From assembly GCA_015657535.1 (NCBI GenBank), contig JADHZB010000306.1:2412-36707 (forward strand): a DNA stretch of 34,296 bases, written 5' to 3'. The stretch is from Nephromyces sp. MM_2019 (lineage: Eukaryota > Apicomplexa > Aconoidasida > Nephromycida). A program made the position numbers and the translations under genes. The notes beneath the pieces are model-generated. The model saw only the letters and a program-made list of their open reading frames with translations, did no database searches and was not told where the DNA came from. Shown in pieces: positions 10,219 to 22,726 of this stretch; the stretch's first letter is position 1; each line of letters opens with the position of its first letter.

Positions 10219-12093
10219 CTAATGTTTGTTACCATGATCATGGTGTGAGTGTGAGTGATGATTCTTTTCGTGGTGGGCATGGTGTGCATGCATGTGGTGA
10301 GTCTTTTCTTTCTTTTCGGCTGGCATAGGTTCAGTAGTTTCTATGCGGATAGTATACTGTACCTTAACGGGGGTAGTTTCGGTGTATGAGCACTCATCAC
10401 CTGACATATGTGTGCCTGGTGGGCAGGTGTAGTTCATGGGATGGGTGAATTTGCATTGTCCATTTTGTGGTTGACTTCCGTCACTGCATTCAGCCTCTGG
10501 GGGTGCATAGGAAACTGCACAACATTGGTTGCTTGCGAATTTGGATTTGTTTGAGTTGCATATTTCATAACCAGTGGGGCATGTGTGCATAGATGGTTCA
10601 AATGTTTGCATAGTGCAACTGTATCCACTATCATCCATAGTGCCTTGTGGGCAAGTAGGTTCTAAAGGAACTTGGGTTGCTTTGACACAGCTGAAGCCTT
10701 TATCCTTATCATGGTGACCATGATGTTTGTGTGATTCAGTCATGTGCATGTGACCACTAGTTTGTACTGTACCAGCGGGGCAGTAGGTATTGGGTTGCAT
10801 TTCAACAGTTGTTTGACACATCTGTGCGGGTGGTGCATAAGTTTTCTTTCCATCATCCTTTTCTTCTTGTTTGAATTCATTTTCATCGGCGCTTTCGTCG
10901 GTGGTGGTGCCCTCGGCGGTGTCTTCAGCGGCGTCATCAGCGGTTTCATCAGCACTGTCCTGTGTCTTCTCTTCGGTGGTGCCTTCAGCGGTGTCTTCAG
11001 CGGTGTCTTCAGCGGTGTCTTCAGCGGTTGTTGTGGGTCCTGCAGCTGCGGTTGTTGTTTCGGTGCTATTGGTAGCGGCTGCTAATGCGCGGAGGTTCTT
11101 CTTGGTGTGATTGTGGGTGTGGTGGGTGTGGGTGTGGTGGGCGTGGTGTGTTTTAGTGTGTGTTGTCTTTGTTTTGGTTTTCTCATATGTGCATGGATAT
11201 GATTGTGTACCAGTACACATACCATTTTGGAAGGTATATCCTGGGTTGCATGATTGTTCTGGTTGTACGGTTTCATACATAACACAGTCATTTGATCCAG
11301 AATGATATTTGCCACCATGTTTGTGGGGGCCAGAAACGGGACAAACCATTGTTGCTGGCATAGTGGTAGTTGATGGGCAACCTTGATAGGTAGGGTTAGC
11401 ACCATTGGCGCAGCTTTCTTCTGCAGGTGCATGTTCCATCTTCATACATTGCTGAGCTGAAGTATATTTACCCTTTGTGCTTGATTGGAAAGGCATATAC
11501 CCATCTGGGCAGTTGTAGTATGCTTCTTCATATGAGAAACATTCACCATTTTGATATGTACCGGCACTGCAGCTTGGCTGAAATACATAGGAATCCGAGA
11601 TAATGAATTAAAGTGAGTATTTATACACATATATATAATTATATATATATAGTGAGAAAAAAATTTGATATGGTAAATAATGTGTGATGAGTGTGTGACT
11701 CTGTATTCGTATTTGCATATGAATAGATTTGAGTAAACACGTGACTTTTTGAGTCGAAGAATAAGTGTATGTTTGCGTTAGAGAAAGATTATTTTAACTA
11801 TGAGATAAATCTTAGTATATACCTGATCCCAATTAATTACTCAAGACTTAAAAATGTTGCACATACTATATATCATTTTAATTTTTTACATTTATATATT
11901 TTATTATGTAATTATTTACCGTCATAGCAGTATAGGTAGTCATTTGACACATTTTACCAAACATTTCATAGCCATTTGGGCAAGAGTATGTTGGTGGGTC
12001 ATGGCCAACAACTTGAACTTGATTATATTTATCCTTCGCAAATGTTTTACCAGCGAAGGCAATAACCAACAACAACAATGTAAATGAAATCAT
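10219..12093 (-). CDS. Secreted cysteine- and histidine-rich protein, COWP (oocyst wall protein)-like
   Basis: Exons 11920-12093 and 10219-11577 join in phase 0 across a 342-bp intron (GTAAAT...TTTCAG), giving 510 residues. Residues 1-19 (MISFTLLLLVIAFAGKTFA) are a clear signal peptide. The mature part repeats a short module, C-P-x-G-x(5-8)-x-G-x-C then about 8-12 residues to the next C, for example CPNGYEMFGKMC, CNPGYTFQNGMC, CPQGTMDDSGYSC, CSDGSQPQNGQC and CPPGTHMSGDEC. This is the pattern of Cryptosporidium and coccidian oocyst wall proteins, which cross-link through disulfides in the wall. Three His-rich segments (about 197-216, 334-348, 485-510) and an acidic Thr-Ala-Glu-Asp tract (about 240-300) interrupt or end the modules. 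No membrane anchor is seen. The exons are visibly richer in G and C than the flanks. The wall role is inferred; another secreted adhesive protein is possible. Confidence 0.87.
10985..11035 (-). repeat. 12-bp coding repeat in the wall-protein gene
   Basis: GCGGTGTCTTCA is repeated about four times in tandem and encodes Thr-Ala-Glu-Asp units on the minus strand. Diverged copies continue on both sides. The period is a multiple of three, so copy-number changes keep the frame. Confidence 0.85.
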
Positions 12094-13000
12094 TTTTACC
12101 TATAAAATTATATGTTTAAATAAAAATCACATTTTGAAATATATATATGTGTGTATATATACTTATATATATATATATATATATGTATATATGCTCATCA
12201 GTAAAAAATATATTAAAAACCTAAATTCCTTATAATAAAAGCTAAATTTTAGACATAAAGAAAATATATTTAAGTCAATAAAACTATAATAGACTTGTAC
12301 AAAATTTAAGGAATATAAAATAAATTTTATAATAAAAATTACAAAACTATTTTATAAAAAAAATTTTAGAAGTCAAAAAAAATTGAAAATTTTAAACATC
12401 AAATTTTTCATTTACCTAAGCTACGTAAAATTCAACTTAAAAGAAAAAAATTTTGATTACACATACACAGTTTCACAATACATATCCAATTTGATGTGTA
12501 TTAACGTGGATAATAATTACTGAGTATATATACTTGCATCTTACTTCGAAAAAGAAAAAAAATCTTTAACTGAATATATGTGTTTGTATAATAAAAATGT
12601 ATAGACTATCTAAGTTACATCTGTGTTTATATATATATACTTTTCTTCATCATAAAATTTCAATAGATAAGAAAAAGATTATCTCTTAAATTTATCTTTT
12701 ACTTCAAAAAATTATATATTTTCAATACATTTATATCCATCTGTGTGTGTGTGTGTGTGTATATATGTATATGTAAGATTATTATTACCTTTCGGATAAG
12801 AAGGAAAATTAAAAATTTTTATTTATGAAGTTAAAATTTTTAGAAGTGGAATTTGGAAATTAGTTAAAATAATTTGGAAATTTCAAATAAATTTATTTTT
12901 AATAAAAAATTTTGTTTTTAAAGATGTTTAAATTTAAATTTCATTCATAATTTTAAAGGAAGTTTAAATTAATGTGTAAATGTAAATTTAAATATTCGTG

Positions 13001-13006
<6 letters not shown>

Positions 13007-13031
<25 letters not shown>
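13007..13031. repeat. AT dinucleotide run
   Basis: Uninterrupted alternating T and A of about 25 bp in intergenic DNA. Confidence 0.9.
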
Positions 13032-15534
13032 TTGTGTCAGAATTTGATTTCAAGTATTAGATGTATATGTGAGTCAAGTTGAAGTAAAATTTCAGAGTAA
13101 ATTTTGAAAGAAAAAATTTGAGTTAAAGAATATATTGAATTATTTTTTCTTGAGTGATTCTATTTATTGTCTATATCTACATATGTATGTGTGTGTGTAT
13201 GTAACTATTTGTCTGAGCCTGTGTGAGTGTGTATAATTTTAGAATATCTATGAGTTTACTTGACTTGCCGTTTATAAAAATTTTAGATATCTATATACGC
13301 ATGAGTAAAAAAAATTAAAAGTCTGTTTGTACTTTGAAAATTTTGATCTGTATGTCTGTGAGCTTATTAAAAGCTCATAAAAATTTGAAGGATTTCTGTT
13401 GAAGATATACACATATATATATACATGCGTGAGTTCTAAGACTTCTTACTTCTAGATATATTTAGTCATAAATTTGTTTACACTCTGAGAGAATTTAAAA
13501 GTGAATAAAAAGTGAGACATCTCTAGTATAATTTGAATGTTTATAAGTGTGTGTACACAGTCTACTATTCAGCATATGTGTTTACTTACATGAGCATGCG
13601 AGTCTGTATAAGTGTGAGTTTGTGTGTGTGTGTGCGTTTGTTTATGCTTATGTTTGTGTTGATGCTTGTCTGTATATATATATATAGCTAGTGTGTGTTA
13701 GTTTGTTTATCTATATACATTTAAAAATTTTGGCACCGTGTAAGTGTGTAAATAAGTGTATGAATTTTAGCATTGTTTACATTTGCCTGTCCTTGTATAC
13801 ATATATGTGACACTTCTCAAGCTTGTCTATATAGATAGGTGTGTGCATCAAAGCAACTAACTTTTTTTTGTAGGTGTATAGAATAAGTATATCGATAGTT
13901 TATGTATGTTAATGTTTAAACTTAAGTATTTAAATTACTCGCACACAAACTGTTAGTATTGTTTATTAGTAAAAATTTTGATTACTGTATTCACTTGTTT
14001 AAGTTATCTACTTCAAATTAATTTACCTGCTTTAATACACATTTTAACAAATAAATAAGCTGCTACTTAATTCCTAAATTAGCAATTAACCAACAGCAAA
14101 TGTATATATATATATATGCATATCTATATACTACTCTACACATACAAATTGAATTTACATTTACACATAGTAAAATTTTCCACACATTTTAAAAACAATT
14201 TATTTACGTCACTTTATAAACTTGTTTTACATCAATTTACATATGTCAACATACATACTTAATCGACATATATAGCTTTATATACTTTTACACATCTCAT
14301 TTTACACACATGATTTTCATATGCTCTAATTTCCATTAATAATTTTATATGATTCTATTTTTAAAAGCTGATTCTAGTTACACAAATTTACACACACAAC
14401 TTTGTCTACACAATTTACATACACAACTTTTTACACACAGCTTAATATGATACATAACTTTATAAATGCAATTTCATAAACTCGCATTCATTCACCACAT
14501 TTAAATACACAGCTATATACACACAGCTTTAAATGCACAATTTTATCTACACAACCTCACATACAATTTCATAGATACATTTTATTATGTGTAACCTTAC
14601 ACACTAGTTTACACACTATTTTTTTTCTTAAATACGCACAGCCCTACACACACAATTTCACACAAACAATTTCAAACACTCGAAATTTCAAACACTCACA
14701 ATTTCAAACACACTATTTCAAGCAAACACACTAATTTACACACAGCTTTAAACACACTTGAATAGGCAAATTTACACGCAATTTTAAATATACAAACCTA
14801 CAAAAGCTATTCTAATATCCATAACCAATGAAAAACAATTTGAACTTTACATTATTTGAATTGTAATCACTTTTATACAAACAGGTATAATTTTATAAAT
14901 ACACGCATTTCACTATATACACAAAATACACACATTTAACTGTACGCACAAATTTTACTCATTTGATTGTATGCACAAATTATACACATTTGATACTACG
15001 TACATTTTATCCATTTCTATTAAACTTATACACATTTTACTTTAAAATTTTTATCTTTTTACACAACTTCAATTTTTTTAAAAATTAACACTTTTAATCT
15101 TTTTAATATATTTTATGTCTATATACAAACATATACACCTACACACCCACAACACTGATTCACACATGTATCATATACATATACACACACAAAATGACCA
15201 AGTACAATGTATGAACATATACATCCCCAAAGGATACTAATACACACACATAAACAAATATCTATACAAAAATACACATCACATATAATAATTGTAAATA
15301 TTTCATTTTTTTTATAATTAAAAATTTTAGTTTTAAAAAGTATATGTAATTATATTTCGAGATTGTGTGTATGTGTAAATTAAATTGAATTTAATTTTAA
15401 AGAAGATGTTATAAATGTGGAACTATTATGAACGGAGGAGAAAATGTGCGATGATTTTGGATGTTTAATTTTAAACCAAAATAAATGCTTCACTAGCATT
15501 GTTTTGAAAATCAGAAAATAAAATTATGCGTATG

Positions 15535-15557
15535 TATATATATATATATATATATAT
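15535..15557. repeat. AT dinucleotide run
   Basis: Uninterrupted alternating T and A of about 23 bp, followed directly by TG repeats. Confidence 0.9.
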
Positions 15558-16848
15558 GTGTGTATGTATTTATCAAATATACAACAAAAGTATATAAATA
15601 TTAACCTCTGGCGTTTACGCAAAAAAAAATTGGTGTGTATGTATATGTACATTCATGGTGTGTGTATGTACAATTATATATGTATATATATATATGTATA
15701 TGTTTTGTGTGTGTGTAAATATAAAGTGTGTCCCATGTGCGTGTTTCGATCAAATTGATGTACCCATTTGATTGCTAACAAGAATTTCATAGAATTTGTG
15801 CATATGAAAAATATATACAAATTTGATGGTGCCAAATTGAGGTGTTTTGTAGATATCTGTTTGGTGTCTGTTTACACATATAGTTGGTGTGTGTGTATAT
15901 GTGAGTGTGTGTAAATAAAATACAAACAGCTTTGTTATATATTGTTGAAAAAAATAAAAAGTTCAATTTATTTATACGAACAAAATTTTGGAGGTAAAAT
16001 AACTCCACAATTAAAACATTTTTATTTTATATTGATAACCATATATCAATGTGTAGTGTGTTTGTCATTTTGTGTTGTAAAAAGGAGTCTGTAGGGGGTT
16101 CAATGTGCTTGTGTGTATGTTTTAGTGTGTATTTTTTGAATATCCAAGTATGTGCTGTATACTAATTTCTAGAAGTGTGTGTGTTAACATTCTAGAAACC
16201 ATAATTTGAGTTGTATTTTTATAAAAAATTATAAAACATTTTATTATCTACAACAAAAATATCAAGTTTTATAAAGTATATATGTTATATGGAACTAAGA
16301 CAAGATAAATAAATACACATGAATTGATGTCATATATTTGGAAAAAAATAAAATAAAATTTTTGTGTGCATGTGTTATGTGGGTGTATGTGATATATTGC
16401 TATAAATATTATGTATATATAATCCTATGTTTTTCAAGTTATCTCAAGTATACATAAAATAATGTGTAACCCTTATATATAAACTGAATACTTAAATTAT
16501 GTGTGTGTATATTTTCTATCTAGGTCTATGTATAGGTCATTTATCTATATATATACTCCCCTCAATATATTCTCAATATTATCATCATTAATGTATATAA
16601 TTACACATAAGATCGAACTTAATGTCACATGTGTTGTGTGTGTATGTTTGGACTCATTCCATATTTTGTGTGTGTGTTATAATTCAAATATATATAAATC
16701 TCTCCTTTCTTGCAATATATATATATAACCTCAAATTCGATATCAATAAATCATAAATGAATTAAATGTAAACATATAAATACGAGTATTGTATGTATGT
16801 ATGTATATGTGTGTTTATATATATATATATATATACGTGTGTGAAACC

Positions 16849-19390
16849 TCAATTTGATTTGATTGAATCACGATATTGTGACTCAAATTTTCTACTGTAA
16901 TTTTCATCCTTTTCATGTTCATTTTGAAAGTTAATAGCAGCTTCCATAGCAGCCTTTTGTGAACCAAATTTTGAGGCTTTGAAATATTTATAACGTCGTC
17001 TACCCGAATTTTTAAGAGAGCCACACACTCTCCAACTTTGATTAGTTTTATCCCAGCACATACCGGATATAACTAACACATCATTAGGATCATCTGGTAG
17101 AGATGATTTAGCTGTATGTGTAGTGTGTGTGTGTGTGTCATGTGTATGTTCACTCTTTGAAATGGTTTTCTTACGAGATTTAGCAGCTGATTTATTAGCT
17201 TTTTGTTTATTTACATCAAATCTATGATTATATATAGATTTTGTCTGTTTATTAATTTCTTCCATATATTGTGATGTTTGAGAAGAATTTGTTGTATTCA
17301 TATATTGGTATATATCAGTGTGTGTATCATATAATGAATTTTTAACTATAGGTGTTAACTGTGATGTGTGTGTAAAATCATCTTCAACTACACTTGGGTT
17401 TGAATTATCTACCGATTTCATATCATTTGCTGTAAATTGTTGTGTTAATAATGCAGAGAGTGAATCTAATACCAAATTATCAAAATTTGTTAATTTGTTT
17501 TCTTTATTCATAGTTACTGGGAAAAAGGGTAAATCAAGCATCGATTCATCATACACACACATTGATCTAGATGAATTATTTTCATCAAGTATGTGTGAAT
17601 TATTGTTATTACTTGTATTGTTGTGTGTACAAGCTTCTGTATAAGGATCTTGTTTTTGATATTGATTCAAATCTTGATGTGTGTGTATCAAATTTGTATC
17701 CTTCTGTTGAAAATCTAGAGAGTTATAAATATAATCTAAATCCCCCTGATGTGTGTTATATGATTTCTGTTGTTGTTCATTTCCTATCTTGTTTGTGTGT
17801 GAATCAACTAAAGTGTTATTTGTATGTGATTGTGTATCTAATAGGGTATTGTTATTTGCATTATTATTATTATTATTATTTTGTGTGTATATAATAGATT
17901 GATTTGATGTATATGAGTTATTATAGTAAGGGTAGAGTTCAATATTATTTTCGATAGTATAACTCACATCATCAATTTGATTATTATTTTCTGTTGCGAT
18001 CATATTATAATTATTACCCTTATTGAAATCATCATAGTGTGTGTAGTGTGTGTGATTATTCATATACTTATTATTGCTTAAAGATAGATTATCATTATAC
18101 ACATTTGGGAAGAGATCACTACCTTCACAATTGTACAGTGTGTTACGGTTATAGTGTGATTGTGTATAATGTGTATTATTAATATTATTATGTTGATGTG
18201 GCATAACTGTGTACAAATTGTTAAGGTGTGTGTGTGTAGAATCACTTACAACCATATTAAGTGCATTAGGTGGATAAGGTAATGATGTATTTGACTTAAA
18301 TGTAAGTGAAGGTGAATCCCAACTCATAGGTTCATTTGTGTTTATATTTGATTTCTTATTGGATTGATAAAATGAGTTTAAGGGTCTAAAAGGTGGACTC
18401 ATCAAACCATTAATTTCTGAACGTGTGTTAAATGGATATAATTCATTATTATCAATTGAATTATTACCCATAAATTTATTATGTGTTTCATACACAGCCC
18501 CATTATGTCTACCCAAATGTGTAGGTAGAGATGATGATCTTTTCATAGTATTAAATGGTTGTTCATCATGACCTAACCTTATATGAAAAGGTGTGTGAGC
18601 TATATTATGATGAGGATGAAAATGTGTATTATAATGTGTAGGTAAAGTTGAATATAAATTATACACATCATCAACTGTTTGACTTAAATTTAATATAGGG
18701 GCATTAGGTAGAAAGAATTCATTTGATAATAAGGGTAAATCCATATAACGATTTTCAGGGTTTAAAATAGGGCTACTAGTTAAACCTATATCAACCATAG
18801 AATGATGTGCAATGCTTTGAAAGGGTGATAATTGTAAATGTGTATTGTGTGTATTATGACTGTTAGGTTGTAAGGATGTGTGTGTATTTTTACTCCTATT
18901 ATAACTATCATTATGAAATGTATTTTGTAAATCTTCATTTGAATTTACAAAATGGATAGTATAACTCTCATAATCATTTGGTACAGTTAGATGAGGTGAT
19001 TTTAATTTATTTAATGTGTATGTATTATTTGATTGTATTGTATTTTGATGTGCCTGTGTATTATTTGAATTATAATGATTTGAAATCTTGGGTTCAACTC
19101 CACGTGGTGAATTCTTAACTGATAAATCACTTTTTGTATTATTTTCATTAAATGTGTGTGTATGTAATGAATTATTTGATTTTTCATTTGTGTGTGAATT
19201 AGATGAAGTTCTTATTTTTTCACGTTGTTCTAACCTTGATTTTAATGAGGTTGGCATTAATGGGGTAGAGCTACTCTCATTAGTTATATTTAACTCATAT
19301 AATATACCTTGTGTAGTTAATAATAATTTCCATGCTTTAAGATACACATCTCTACATGAACATCCTGGACAACGCCTATTAAATGTGTTG

Positions 19391-19421
<31 letters not shown>

Positions 19422-19499
19422 GTATATGTTTTGAGTGTATATATGCATAGATGTGTATGTAGGAAAATTATAAAAAAATAAAATTTCTTGTATAAAATG

Positions 19500-19530
<31 letters not shown>

Positions 19531-21382
19531 GACACATACCAATCTTCCGAGGGTTCCTTAGTAATACCTACACACGCAAAATGAAACCATTCACCAAATC
19601 TACACTGTCTATTTTCACAACTAATCATTAAACCAAATGAAGGTTGTCCACACAGACAGAGTTTCTCTTGGTGTCCATAGAGTGAAAAATGTGTATTTCT
19701 AAGAAATAACATTTTTGAGTTAATGTGTGTATTTTCAGCCTCAAAATTTTCCTGTTTAACTCGATCATTATTATATTTCAAACACTTCAAAATGGGTAAA
19801 ATTGTAGGTACTTTATCAACCAATGTTTGTATAGTAGAGATTTCTATATCTGCACAATCTAAATCATTAATTACGCATCCTTTTAAATAATCACATAGTT
19901 TAACGTGTACCGCTGTAAGTACAATTAATTTGATTTTTTGATTATCAAATGTATCTAATACAGTGTTAACTTCAATAGGTGTATTTGATTCATTATGTGT
20001 AGCTGTATTTGTAGGTGTATGTTTAGTTAATTGTTTAGCTTTATACAATTGTAATTGATCTTCTAGGAGTGTTAATTGATGTATACAATCATTAGTAACA
20101 TACATTGAATTTTCAAAGTATTGTAATAATATATGACGCCCTTCAAGATTAGTGAAATTGGTTAAACTAAAGTGTGCAAAATCAAATTCATATTTATGTT
20201 CAATACTTTGTGTTAGACATGTGTGTGTGTGTGATACTGTATCTGAAATTGTATCTTGTTTATTTATAGTGTGGCTTTCATTATGTGTGTGTGTTACAAC
20301 TTCTGTTTTTACATCTTCTACAATTGTGTGTCTAATATTTACACTCTCCAAAGGGTCTCTACACTTTTCAGAGGGTGTTAATGATTTTGTAAAGTAATCA
20401 TCGGTTGAATTATCTTGTGAACTTATATCTGTTGAAATGAGTGAAATTTGATCATTTAGGTGTGATAAATCATGTGTGTTTGATTTATGATCACCAGAAA
20501 ATGTGTGTGTATTCTTTTCATCATTTTCAACAACAGTCGTGTGTAGTTCCTTAGTGCCTAAAGTGTGTGTATGCCTATATGATTTACATTTCTTTGATTT
20601 CTTATGTAATCTCTTATGTTTTCCCCTACTAAAACTTAAGTTAAAATTAGCTGCGTGTGTACTACAATTTAGATGAGAGATAAGTTCACTGATAAATTTC
20701 TTAGTCTTTTTGTTACCGCCAAACCTTAATGCGTTTAAATTGTTGTGTGTGCATACCCTCTGCTTCTTTATGGTATCTTGTTTATGTACTGAATTTGATG
20801 TATAATATGGTTGTTTAACTAAATCATTCTGTGCATTTAAAGAGTTAGGATAAGTTTTTATAGTGGATTGCCCCTTGGGTGTACTATTCTTAGGCTTGTG
20901 TGTGTTAACTGTGTGTCGTTCATTTTCAATATTCTTTTTATATGGATATCCAATTTCTCTAAACACACCTTGTACTATATAAAAATTTGTAATTTCAACT
21001 TTTCCTTTTTTAACCATATATGCCTGTTTCTTTTCAGTTAATTGTTGGCTTGTTTTATTAACTAAAATGTGTAAGTAATATGTATAAGTTATATGAGTTG
21101 TGTGTGTGTGTTTATGTTTATACCTAGAAAGAGAATAAAATATATTTCTCTATATACTGAAATTAACTGGGTGTCCATGTGTATAAAAATGAATCTAAGG
21201 TATCTAACACGCATATTAAGAGATTTCAAAAAATGTGTATTAAATTGAACTCATGGCTTACCTTTTTTGAAATATTGCCCAGACATCTTAACACTTCGAC
21301 GAATTGGGAGGAAAAATGCATTTTGTTGTTTTTGTTTAGTAAAGTGAGCTTTAGGGTTAAATTGAGAATAAATAACATCCAT
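16849..21382 (-). CDS. ING-type PHD finger fused to an ApiAP2 DNA-binding domain, three exons
   Basis: Likely nuclear regulator that reads histone H3 and binds DNA. Exons 21262-21382, 19540-21061 and 16849-19375 join in phase, giving 1389 residues. Introns are 200 and 164 bp with GTAAGC and GTATGT donors. The PHD finger (about 507-553) has all C4HC3 ligands: C509, C511, C522, C527, H534, C537, C550, C553. It resembles ING proteins ([24 protein letters not shown]-x-CPGC). C550 and C553 come from exon 3, which runs on without a break into the AP2 domain (about 1314-1365; [24 protein letters not shown]). A weak ING-like helical segment lies near 345-385. Basic stretches near 186-202 and just before the AP2 domain are possible nuclear signals. 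Roughly 560-1290 is Asn/Thr/His/Ser-rich with a poly-Asn run. An in-frame ATG at 21403, just after a stop, is an alternative start. Confidence 0.9.
19501..19528. repeat. AT run in intron 2 of the PHD-AP2 gene
   Basis: About 28 bp of alternating T and A beginning roughly 10 bp inside the intron from its 5' splice site at 19539. With the TG tract at about 19396-19430 it makes up much of this 164-bp intron. Confidence 0.88.
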
Positions 21383-21689
21383 TTTACTGGGGAATACACA
21401 CATTTTTTAAATTGTTTATTTGTATATATTACGCACAATAAAGAGATGTTTCAAGTGATGTAGAAATTTCATATATTTTGAGCATATTTGGATTTAAAAG
21501 TGTGATCAAACTATTCCAACTACTTGTAGATTTACGCATAATTTATTTAAAACTCAAAGAGTTTATACTGTCCAACAAATGTATACTTAATTTGACTCTA
21601 ATAAACTCAATCATCTTTATAATACATCTGTTTGTATTTGGGTATTTATCTACACACAAAATTGAATAACTATAACTACACATACCTAT

Positions 21690-21975
21690 ATAGAGCTAAA
21701 TACATATACAAATATACTATACACAAACATGTAGCTAAATAATATATATACAAACACACATAGCTAAATACATACACATACACACAGCTAAATACATACA
21801 CAAAAGCAGCTAAATACATACACAAAAGCAGCTAAATACATACACATAAAAACAGTAAAATACATATACACAACACAACTAAATATATACACAACGCAGC
21901 TAAAAACATACAGACATTGTAGCTAAATGCATACAAACAACAAATCTAAATACATGAATATAACACAGCTACATA
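21690..21975. repeat. 22-bp CA-rich minisatellite
   Basis: The core AGCTAAATACATACACAAA recurs with spacings of about 22-29 bp (core at 21695, 21734, 21763, 21787, 21809, 21831, then more degenerate at about 21853, 21877, 21899, 21922, 21943). It starts about 310 bp upstream of the PHD-AP2 start codon and reads CA on the plus strand, opposite to that gene's interior. Confidence 0.85.
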
Positions 21976-22654
21976 TATGTATATATACGGGCATATATGA
22001 GCGTATATATACAAATAGATATTACAATATTCAGATAATAATAAAATAGGTAGATAAGGTGATTCACGTAGATTATTATAATTATTTATAACCCTCATTC
22101 TTTCCCAAACACCGTTTCCTAAGCCTATACTACATAATATCTCAAGTAGTCATTCACCTTTACTGTGTGTGTGTGTTTCTTCTTAATATGTATTGAGTGT
22201 GTGTGGGTTTGTTGGGTTTAGACACAGTGAAAATTAATGGATAGAGTATACATCTAGTAAATGCTTCAAAAATGAAACGTGAGAGCCACACATCAATAAA
22301 TTTGGAGATGGAAAGGAGGCGCAGAGTTGGAAGACAAGTCAAATATTTAAGCGAGGGAAAAAGGGGAGAAATGGCGGTAAACTAAAGACTGGACATAATG
22401 ACATTCTAAAATATAAATATGGAGGTAAAAATAAATTAACATTGGCATGAAATCACACAAAATTGCACACTTAAACATCTCCAAATAAAATTAATTTATG
22501 AAATTTAAACAAAAAATAATTTGTTATTTTGATTTTTTTTTTTTTACATCGAAAACGCACTTGTGGTAGGGTTAGTTGAGGGGATATAGGTTAGGGGGGA
22601 TATATATATATGTGTGTGTGTTTATTTTTGATGGGGGGTAAGGTGAATTGGGAG

Positions 22655-22714
22655 GGTTAGAGTTATAATTTAAATAGGGGGGGGGGTTAGAGTTATAATT
22701 TAAATAGGGGGGTG
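22655..22714. repeat. 30-bp direct repeat, two copies, with G-runs
   Basis: AGAGTTATAATTTAAATAGG occurs twice, exactly 30 bp apart, each copy followed by a G-run (ten G at 22677-22686, six G at 22707-22712). It forms the centre of a G-rich stretch on the plus strand. Confidence 0.92.
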
Positions 22715-22726
22715 GGTTAGGGCGGG
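22707..22726 (+). other. Predicted G-quadruplex motif
   Basis: Four G-runs separated by loops of 1, 3 and 1 bases: six G, T, GGG, TTA, GGG, C, GGG. This fits the standard G3-N1-7 rule, and further G-runs lie within 100 bp upstream. Such a motif is unusual in a region this AT-rich. Its formation in cells is not shown. Confidence 0.8.

Larger units (their letters stand above)
12094..16848. other. Long AT-rich intergenic region
   Basis: About 4.75 kb with no supportable gene. The sequence is close to featureless AT DNA from 12.1 to 12.9 kb, TG-rich on the plus strand to about 13.9 kb, CA-rich to about 15.3 kb, and TG-rich again to the end. AT runs occur at 13007-13031 and 15535-15557, and a TG run at about 12742-12760. 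A small imperfect hairpin lies at 15477-15506 (CAAAA..AATGC / GCATT.TTTTG). It includes the 5' flank of the wall-protein gene and the 3' flank of the PHD-AP2 gene. Confidence 0.65.

Noticed and set aside
15477..15506. Imperfect hairpin in the 12.1-16.8 kb spacer as a terminator or RNA gene
   Set aside because: The stem is weak and AT-rich; in DNA of this composition such inverted repeats are expected by chance.
19085..19105. GGTTCAACTCC resembling a tRNA T-loop
   Set aside because: It lies inside the PHD-AP2 coding sequence and no acceptor stem, D arm or anticodon arm can be folded around it.
22560..22720. Telomere-like TTAGGG and GGGTTAG strings
   Set aside because: Only scattered single units occur among other G-runs, with no tandem array, so this is not a telomeric or interstitial telomeric repeat.
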